DNA of 37,905 nucleotides from Candidatus Daviesbacteria bacterium (GTDB taxonomy: Bacteria > Patescibacteriota > Microgenomatia > Daviesbacterales > UBA10151), in contig JAQTZF010000001.1 of the NCBI GenBank assembly GCA_028687915.1, forward strand, positions 1,058,634-1,096,538, read 5' to 3'. The notes below the pieces were generated by a model. It had not been told where the DNA came from and made no database searches. It worked only from the letters and a program-made list of their open reading frames with translations. The number at the start of each line of letters is the position of its first letter. Positions within the stretch are counted from its first letter, which is position 1. The position numbers were made by a program, and so were the translations under genes. Positions 30,988 to 37,905 of this stretch are shown one piece after another.

Positions 30988-31820
30988 GTACAGTTAAACA
31001 AATACGAGAACAACTTGATGCCAGTGAGTCATTAAAATTAGTGGCACAAGCTTATACAGAAATTTCAGCTTTAAAGTTGGAAAAAATTAGGTCTGGAATA
31101 GAAAAAAACAGAGACTTCTTTCAAGAGATTACAGAGGTTTATCATGTTGTAAATACAGAAGCCTCAAAGCTGAAGTTACAATTACGTCCTAAAAAAGGCA
31201 CAGTAAGTGTATTAATCACCTCTAACCAACATTTTTATGGAGCATTAGAAAAAGAACTGGTTAAATTCTTTGTTTTAAATACCACTAAGTTTGCAACAGA
31301 CAGAGTTGTTATTGGATCAACTGCCAAAGAGTTTTTACAATCATTTAATTATTTCCATCCTTATCAACAGGTTATTTTAAAAACAGACATTCCAACATCA
31401 GAAGAAATGAAATCTATTGTTGATAAGGTAAGTGGTTATGAACAAATCTTAATTTACTATTCCAGAATGCACTCTATCTTAACTCAGGAACCACATGTAG
31501 TAGATGTTGTACAAAAACCGCCAACCTTCTTTTTAAAATCCCAAGCTTCTACGATTAGTTATATCTTTGAACCAGAATTAGTAGAGATGTTATCATTTTT
31601 TGAAGACCAGATTACTATGTTATTAATTGAACAAACATTCCTGGAATCAGAACTGGCCAGAGCAGCTGCCAGACTTACTTCTATGGATCAGGCCCAATTT
31701 GCAGCAGATGACATAATCCTTAAAATTAAACAAGAATTAGCCAGAGCAAAGAAATCAATTGAAAATGTTAATTTACTGGAAAATATAGCAACTATGAAAG
31801 CTTTTCATGATAGGGCATAA
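30984..31820 (+). CDS. atpG: F1-like ATPase gamma subunit
   Basis: 278 residues with the gamma plan: an N-terminal helix (about 1-55), a Rossmann-like middle (VSVLITSNQHFYGALEKEL onward) and a long C-terminal helix (SELARAAARLTSMDQAQFAA to the end). The C-terminal helix keeps the family pattern (E-x-x-A-R-x-x-A-M-D-x-A), the shaft that turns inside the alpha/beta ring. The N-terminal helix lacks the usual IKRRI...KIT.AM..V motif. Rotation coupling is likely kept, given that the C-terminal helix is the better-conserved part. The gene overlaps alpha and is separated from beta by a tandem-repeat array. Confidence 0.9.
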   Translation: MSTVKQIREQLDASESLKLVAQAYTEISALKLEKIRSGIEKNRDFFQEITEVYHVVNTEASKLKLQLRPKKGTVSVLITSNQHFYGALEKELVKFFVLNTTKFATDRVVIGSTAKEFLQSFNYFHPYQQVILKTDIPTSEEMKSIVDKVSGYEQILIYYSRMHSILTQEPHVVDVVQKPPTFFLKSQASTISYIFEPELVEMLSFFEDQITMLLIEQTFLESELARAAARLTSMDQAQFAADDIILKIKQELARAKKSIENVNLLENIATMKAFHDRA

Positions 31821-31830
31821 TTAATTTATA

Positions 31831-31916
31831 AGCAAAGCTTGCGACTAACGTCTAAAGCAAAGCTTGCGACTAACGTCTAAAGCAAAGCTTGCGACTAACG
31901 TCTAAAGCAAAGCTTG
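31831..31916. repeat. 25-bp tandem repeat between gamma and beta genes, about 3.4 units
   Basis: Units start at 31831, 31856 and 31881 with a period of exactly 25 bp, identical over the full unit (AGCAAAGCTTGCGACTAACG plus TCTAA). A partial copy follows at 31906-31916. The palindrome GCAAAGCTTGC can form a small hairpin in each unit. The array lies inside the 115-bp gamma-beta gap of an otherwise tight operon. Confidence 0.97.
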
Positions 31917-31917
31917 A

Positions 31918-33315
<1,398 letters not shown>

Positions 33316-33317
33316 AT

Positions 33318-33650
33318 ATGGCCACCACTCCTTTTGCAAATAATAACCAGCCAACTCCAAAACCTGCTGCTAATTCAAAGCAGGAAGTCTTAAATGTGAG
33401 AGTCTTCTCACCTAAACGAGAATACTACCACGGACCCGCTGTTTCTATTTCCTCTGTTAACTCAGCAGGACCATTTGATATTCTTGCAGAACACGGAAAC
33501 TTTATTACCCTAGTCAAAAATGACCCAATTATTATCCGTTTGCCAAATAAGCAAAACCTTACATTTACCTTTCCCCTAGCAGTATTTTATATTAGAAAAA
33601 ACTCAGTCTCTATTTTTACTGATATCGAATTAGAAAGCCTTCCTGTTTAA
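33318..33650 (+). CDS. atpC: F1-like ATPase epsilon subunit, N-terminal domain only
   Basis: 110 residues. After a Pro/Asn-rich 20-residue leader comes the beta-sandwich of subunit epsilon: LNVRVFSPKREYYHGPAVSI, then GPFDILAEHGNFITLVK, matching the family pattern of an FGIL..H-type segment. The C-terminal pair of helices that inhibits ATP hydrolysis in standard epsilon is absent; the protein stops after the sandwich. An F1 without that brake is suited to hydrolysis. It is the last gene of the cluster before a 294-bp regulatory region. Confidence 0.88.
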   Translation: MATTPFANNNQPTPKPAANSKQEVLNVRVFSPKREYYHGPAVSISSVNSAGPFDILAEHGNFITLVKNDPIIIRLPNKQNLTFTFPLAVFYIRKNSVSIFTDIELESLPV

Positions 33651-33820
33651 GTTAAATATTATTCCTAGGAAATTACTTTTTGTATATTAGCAGTCGAATA
33701 TACTACTTGCGGCAGATAAAAAAATCTTCTTAATAGTCTTTTTTATTTAAGCATTTTATTCTCGTGCATAACCTATGATATGAAACTAATGTATTTTCCA
33801 TTATGTTTAGGCATAAATAA

Positions 33821-33901
33821 GCATAGATTTTCATAGATTAAATATACTGTTTGAAATCTACTTATATCTTGACAAATCTATGCAAATTAGACACTATAGA
33901 T
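33821..33901 (+). promoter_or_regulatory. Phased CATAGATT-type operator array
   Basis: CATAGATT occurs at 33822 and 33832 (10 bp apart). Its inverse AAATCTA occurs at 33854 and 33874 (20 bp apart), and ATAGAT at 33896. GCATAGATTT (33821-33830) and AAATCTATGC (33874-33883) are perfect ten-bp inverted copies. The 10/20-bp phasing would put sites on one helix face. The region 33651-33820 holds no gene and no other structure I can support. Confidence 0.6.
33869..33900 (+). promoter_or_regulatory. Promoter of the second MerR-fibre gene, long spacer
   Basis: TTGACA (33869-33874) and TATAGA (33895-33900) are 20 bp apart, the over-long spacing typical of MerR-regulated promoters. ATCTAT and ATAGAT are inverted arms across the spacer. 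A 17-bp reading would use the poorer CACTAT. The leader would be about 40 bases. Confidence 0.5.
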
Positions 33902-33944
33902 ATAGACCTTCTTTATATTATATATAGAGTAAATTTCTAGATTT

Positions 33945-36900
33945 ATGAAAAGCTTGCCCAATAATACATCAAAAAAATTCGTTAAAATTGGTGAAGCTGC
34001 AGCAAAATTAGGCGTCTCCATTGATACCCTTCGAAGATGGGAAAAAGCAGGCAAGATTGAAACAATTAGAACCCCAGGCGGCACCAGGTTTTACTCCATT
34101 TCCACTATCTCAGATATAACTAAAACCCCTAAAAAATACCAAAGAAATGATACAGTAAATGCTATTAAGCCAAAAGCAACCTCAATCGAAGACTTGTTGA
34201 GCATTGTTCGAAATGAAGAAGCACCTAAGTCTCAAACCCCTGGCACGGATCAAAAATGGCAGGAATATGTTGACACAAGAGTTATCCAACCTAAAGAAGT
34301 AACAGTAATTTCTCAGACAGAGATAGAGAATGAAATAGTAAATAATAAAGCAGGAATTGGTTTAAAATATAAACCCTTAGCCATAACTATTTTTTCTGGA
34401 AGTGTAGTTGTAATTTTCTTAGCCTTCTTAGTTATAGCCAAAGCTTCTAACTTTAATCAACCTATCAATTTATGGAACATTGCTACTGGTCAAAAACAAG
34501 CAAAAGACACTGCTAGCCAGTCAGTTACAGATTCCAATGTTCTTGCTGCTACCTCCAATAATTATTACCTTGATTTAAATTCAGACTTAATTATTGAGGG
34601 TGATTTAGCAGTTGGCAAAACTATCAACAGACTGCTTCTAACCCCCAACGAGGATGGATTCTCTATTTCCGGTGGTACCACCAGCAGAAAGATGACAGTT
34701 GTGGGCGGAGATGTTACCTTAGATCAAGACGTTTCAACTAATGGTTCTCCAACATTCCTAGGTTTAGCTCTACCTGCTAAACAAATTTCTATAGGCAATC
34801 AAACCATCACCTTACCTGAGGCAACCGGCACAGTATTACTTGATTCAACTACTCAAACTATAACAAACAAAACCATTTCCGGATCATCTAATACTTTCTC
34901 TAATATCCCCACTTCTGCTCTAGCTAATACTAAGATAACTATTAATCCTGGTACTAACTTATCTGGTGGTGGTGATATTACTTTAGGTAGTTCAGGTACA
35001 TTATCACTTAAAGATGATGTCTCCCTCTCTACAGTAACAGCATCATCCTATCTATCACTATCTCAAACTACGGCACCAACAACCACAACAGGCAAACTTT
35101 ATAATGTTTCAGGCTCTCTTTATTGGAACGGAACAGACCTTACTGGTGGTGGTGCAATCCCAGAGGGAACTTCCGGCCAGACACTCTACTTTAATGATAC
35201 TACCCTTACTGCTACTTCTAATCTTTTTAACAATGGTACTAATGTAGGTATTGGAACCCAAGTCCCTGGTGCAATTTTAGATGTCCGATCGAGTTTTGCT
35301 GATTCAAGTACTGCTCAAAATTATAACTTATTTGCCCAAGCCAGCGTAACAGCTGGTGAAACCACCAACTCCCCTTTTGTTGATGGAGGTTATCTTGAAT
35401 CAAACTTTAGTGGTACAGATACTCAATATGGAATCAGAGGATTAGATGCCCGAGCATATAACTCTTCTACAGGAACAGTCTCCCGGGCTTTTGGGGCTTT
35501 TGACTTTGCCCAAAATACCAGTACCGGAATAATCACCTCTGCTGCAGGAACATTGAGCCGGGTAGTAAATTATGGAGCTGGAACAATTAATTCTGGCACA
35601 CTATTTTATGGCACTACTTCCAATGGCAATGCATCCGGCACTATCGGAACTCTTTATGGTTTAAGACTTGATTCATGGGAAAACCTGGGAACAGTGGATA
35701 CTTCTTATGGTATCTATATGAATGACTCAATTGATGTGGGAACTACCAGATATGCCCTCTACTCTGCCTCTACCTCTGATTCCTATTTTGCTGGTGATGT
35801 GGGAATCGGAACAACCAGTCCAGGATTTAAGTTAGATGTTAACGGCATAGTTAATGCAACTGCCCTTTATGTTAATGGTACTCCTTATATTGGTTCACAG
35901 TGGACTACTGCTGGTTCTGATATTTATTACAATGATGGTAATGTTGGAATTGGAACCACCACTCCAACATCTTTTACTTTAGAAGTTGGTGGACCCATTG
36001 GACCAGACGCTAATAACACCAGAGATATTGGATCACCTACTAAATATTTTGCAAATGCTTACATCACCAATTTAGTCAGTGGTAGTTCCGGAACAGTTGG
36101 TTATTGGGACAGAACCGGAACTGTCCTTTCTCCTGCAAATACCAGTGACAGTATAAGTTTAACCTTAGGAGCTGTTAATACCTCCGTTACAGCCAATTCA
36201 GTTACCCTTAATCCTGTCACTAATACTTCTGGTGATGTTACCCTGAAAGGTTTATCAGTAGGTTTTGGAGCTGGAACCGGTATTAATCAAAATGGGGCTG
36301 GCTCTTCCACTACTTTTAGCGGCGCTGATATTACCATCCCAGCTTTAACTCAAACTGATGGAACCTTAACTGCCAACGGAGTCCAGGTCACTACCCCATC
36401 CTCTATTACCACTGGAGGCACAGCCAATGGTTTAAAAGTTGTAGCTGCCGGTATTGGGGCAGGAGCATTAAATGGAGTCAGTATTGGTACTATCACTGCT
36501 GGCGATGGTACTGAAACAGCCTTAAATATTGGTACTGGTTGGGACAGCGCATTAACTGTAAATGGAGTAAATGTTGTAAATGGTTTGGGAGTTACTCAGG
36601 TAGCAGGAGGTGGTACAGGAATAGCTTCTTACACAGCTGGCGATTTAATTTATGCTACAGATACCACAACCTTAAATAAATTAGCCGCAGGTATTCTAAA
36701 TAACGGCAAGGTCTTAGTCGTTTCTGATGGTTCACCAACCTGGGGAACCATTGATGGATCAGTTTGTTCTAATTGTTTAGTTAATAATCCAACAGGCACT
36801 CAAACTATAGCTCCAACCGGACAAGGCACCACTGGATTAACTATTAGACAAACTTCAACTGCCTTACCAACTCAAGATATTTTTTCTATTACCAATGCTG

Positions 36901-37905
36901 CTGGTGATGTTAAATACTTATCTGTTTCCAATAGCGGTGTAGTCAATTTAACAGGAACCAGCTCTGAAACCTTAACCCTAACCCCTTCAACAGATACAAC
37001 AGCCCTGACTTTAGTTGGTACAAATGTTTTAACTCAAAAATTATCCTACTTTAATGCTAATAATAACCAGGGCACTGTTTTTGATTTATCCTATGGAGCT
37101 GCCCAAAGCTTAGCTGGAGATTTAACAGGACAAAGTATTAATTTAGCAACCAACCTAACTCCAACCAATTACTCTGTAGTTGGAGAAGCTATCACCCTAC
37201 CACCAGTTACCAACACCCATACCACAGGAACTGTATATAACCGTGGCTTAGTAGTAACTACTGGTACAGGTTCTGGTGTAAACCAAAATGGATCAGGTGG
37301 AACAACAATTTATTCCGGAGTTGATTTAACTATGCCTGCTTTAACTCAAACCGCAGGTACTTTAACTGCAAATGGAATGTTAGTTACCACCCCCTCTTCT
37401 ATAACTACCGGAGGAACAGCCAATGCAATTAATGTTTCTGCTTCGGGAGTAGGAGCAGGAAGCTTAAATGGTATTAATATAGGAGCTATTTCTTCTGCGG
37501 GAGCTGGTACAGAAACAGCCCTAAATATTGGTACTGGCTGGGATATGGGGATTAAATTAGGAGATGATTCAAAAGTAGGACTTGGTACCACTTCAGGTTA
37601 TATTGAATTTGATAACCAGGCCACCAATGAAATTAATTTTATTAGTGCAAATGTTGGTATTGGTTCTACTGCCCCTACAGGTAAGCTGGATATTGTTGAT
37701 ACTTCAAATACTGCTGCTTCTTTGGTTTTAACCAATAATACTGCTACTACTATTGGGGCTGGAACAAATACTTTAGGGGTAATAGATCTACAATCCACTT
37801 CCTTAACTACTGGTAATTTTATGAATATGGAGTTAAATGCTCTTTCTTCAGGTAAAGGATTTAATCTAACTTCTACTTCTACTGCTCTCTCTTCTGGATC
37901 TTTGG
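33945..37905 (+). CDS. Second giant transmembrane fibre with N-terminal MerR-type HTH (runs off the right edge)
   Basis: Absent from the ORF track because no stop lies inside the window. The ATG at 33945 opens 1320 uninterrupted codons. Residues 11-55 are one MerR-type helix-turn-helix (GEAAAKLGVSIDTLRRWEKA and RFYSIST). A charged linker and a single TM (147-168, ITIFSGSVVVIFLAFLVIA) follow, then the same extracellular collar as the first giant (NVLAATSNNYYLDLNSDLI; EGDLAVGKTINR). The rest is a repetitive tail-fibre-like stalk with NVGIGTT-type units. A module of about 97 residues is repeated (36256-36546 and 37253-37546; TTPSSITTGGTAN and GTETALNIGTGWD in both). The first giant has two HTH domains and this one has one. 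An S74 domain would be expected past the edge. It is placed directly after the F1-like cluster. Confidence 0.9.
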   Translation, partial: MKSLPNNTSKKFVKIGEAAAKLGVSIDTLRRWEKAGKIETIRTPGGTRFYSISTISDITKTPKKYQRNDTVNAIKPKATSIEDLLSIVRNEEAPKSQTPGTDQKWQEYVDTRVIQPKEVTVISQTEIENEIVNNKAGIGLKYKPLAITIFSGSVVVIFLAFLVIAKASNFNQPINLWNIATGQKQAKDTASQSVTDSNVLAATSNNYYLDLNSDLIIEGDLAVGKTINRLLLTPNEDGFSISGGTTSRKMTVVGGDVTLDQDVSTNGSPTFLGLALPAKQISIGNQTITLPEATGTVLLDSTTQTITNKTISGSSNTFSNIPTSALANTKITINPGTNLSGGGDITLGSSGTLSLKDDVSLSTVTASSYLSLSQTTAPTTTTGKLYNVSGSLYWNGTDLTGGGAIPEGTSGQTLYFNDTTLTATSNLFNNGTNVGIGTQVPGAILDVRSSFADSSTAQNYNLFAQASVTAGETTNSPFVDGGYLESNFSGTDTQYGIRGLDARAYNSSTGTVSRAFGAFDFAQNTSTGIITSAAGTLSRVVNYGAGTINSGTLFYGTTSNGNASGTIGTLYGLRLDSWENLGTVDTSYGIYMNDSIDVGTTRYALYSASTSDSYFAGDVGIGTTSPGFKLDVNGIVNATALYVNGTPYIGSQWTTAGSDIYYNDGNVGIGTTTPTSFTLEVGGPIGPDANNTRDIGSPTKYFANAYITNLVSGSSGTVGYWDRTGTVLSPANTSDSISLTLGAVNTSVTANSVTLNPVTNTSGDVTLKGLSVGFGAGTGINQNGAGSSTTFSGADITIPALTQTDGTLTANGVQVTTPSSITTGGTANGLKVVAAGIGAGALNGVSIGTITAGDGTETALNIGTGWDSALTVNGVNVVNGLGVTQVAGGGTGIASYTAGDLIYATDTTTLNKLAAGILNNGKVLVVSDGSPTWGTIDGSVCSNCLVNNPTGTQTIAPTGQGTTGLTIRQTSTALPTQDIFSITNAAGDVKYLSVSNSGVVNLTGTSSETLTLTPSTDTTALTLVGTNVLTQKLSYFNANNNQGTVFDLSYGAAQSLAGDLTGQSINLATNLTPTNYSVVGEAITLPPVTNTHTTGTVYNRGLVVTTGTGSGVNQNGSGGTTIYSGVDLTMPALTQTAGTLTANGMLVTTPSSITTGGTANAINVSASGVGAGSLNGINIGAISSAGAGTETALNIGTGWDMGIKLGDDSKVGLGTTSGYIEFDNQATNEINFISANVGIGSTAPTGKLDIVDTSNTAASLVLTNNTATTIGAGTNTLGVIDLQSTSLTTGNFMNMELNALSSGKGFNLTSTSTALSSGSL
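36256..36546 (+). repeat. Stalk module in the second giant gene, copy 1
   Basis: Encodes about 97 residues including IPALTQTDGTLTANG and GTETALNIGTGWD. The copy at 37253-37546 is about 1 kb downstream, diverged but aligned throughout. Confidence 0.8.
37253..37546 (+). repeat. Stalk module in the second giant gene, copy 2
   Basis: Encodes MPALTQTAGTLTANG and GTETALNIGTGWD, in the same order as copy 1. Such modules let fibre length vary by recombination. Confidence 0.8.

Overview
This AT-rich window looks like part of a Candidate Phyla Radiation (Patescibacteria) chromosome, most likely Microgenomates-like. The grounds are small compact genes, several promoters placed directly on the start codon, giant fibre-like surface proteins, a LysM wall protein, an LPxTG-type protein, and TGA used as an ordinary stop. 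The taxon is inferred from gene style; no marker tree was possible. I see no phage structural genes, tRNA, rRNA or CRISPR array.

Left part (1-11013, mostly minus strand): the 5' part of a LysM protein, a VOC-fold protein, a small coiled-coil protein, Rho, an unrecognised protein with three winged-helix-like repeats, a GT4/GT2 glycosyltransferase pair, a polytopic GT-C-like membrane protein with a secreted partner, and a two-gene surface operon (LPKTG protein plus a single-TM protein) closed by a strong terminator. Middle part (11014-18612): about 1.1 kb of non-coding DNA with several hairpins and a GC-rich structured element, a PIN-TRAM membrane protein, a three-gene operon (LytR_C membrane protein, response regulator, histidine kinase), a cupin with a broken 3' end, and RadA.

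Right part (18613-37905, all plus strand) is the remarkable region. A 2790-residue protein combines two cytoplasmic MerR-type helix-turn-helix domains, one membrane span, a huge fibre with kelch-like and glycine-rich modules, and an internal S74-type self-cleaving chaperone domain. Directly behind it lies an F1-like ATPase cluster: a c-like protein with a signal peptide and ectodomain, a b-like protein, then delta, alpha, gamma, beta and epsilon. A second MerR-TM-fibre gene follows and runs off the window. The c-like protein has the two-helix hairpin and the RNP loop of an ATP-synthase rotor but lacks the ion-binding carboxylate. Alpha has a degenerate P-loop, beta is catalytically intact, and no subunit a is present. 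I infer an F1-type motor uncoupled from ion flow and physically linked to the cell surface. It would be analogous in principle to the F1-like ATPases of Mycoplasma, but paired here with DNA-binding transmembrane fibres.

Two inverted copies of a 325-345 bp GC-rich non-coding element, with matched terminal hairpins and a 98-bp near-identical core, bracket the block 12105-27847. Several genes have consensus promoters whose -10 box lies 6-13 nt from the ATG, which implies leaderless or near-leaderless mRNAs. Two TTG starts in the ORF track (11013 and 16573) are -35 boxes of such promoters rather than start codons.
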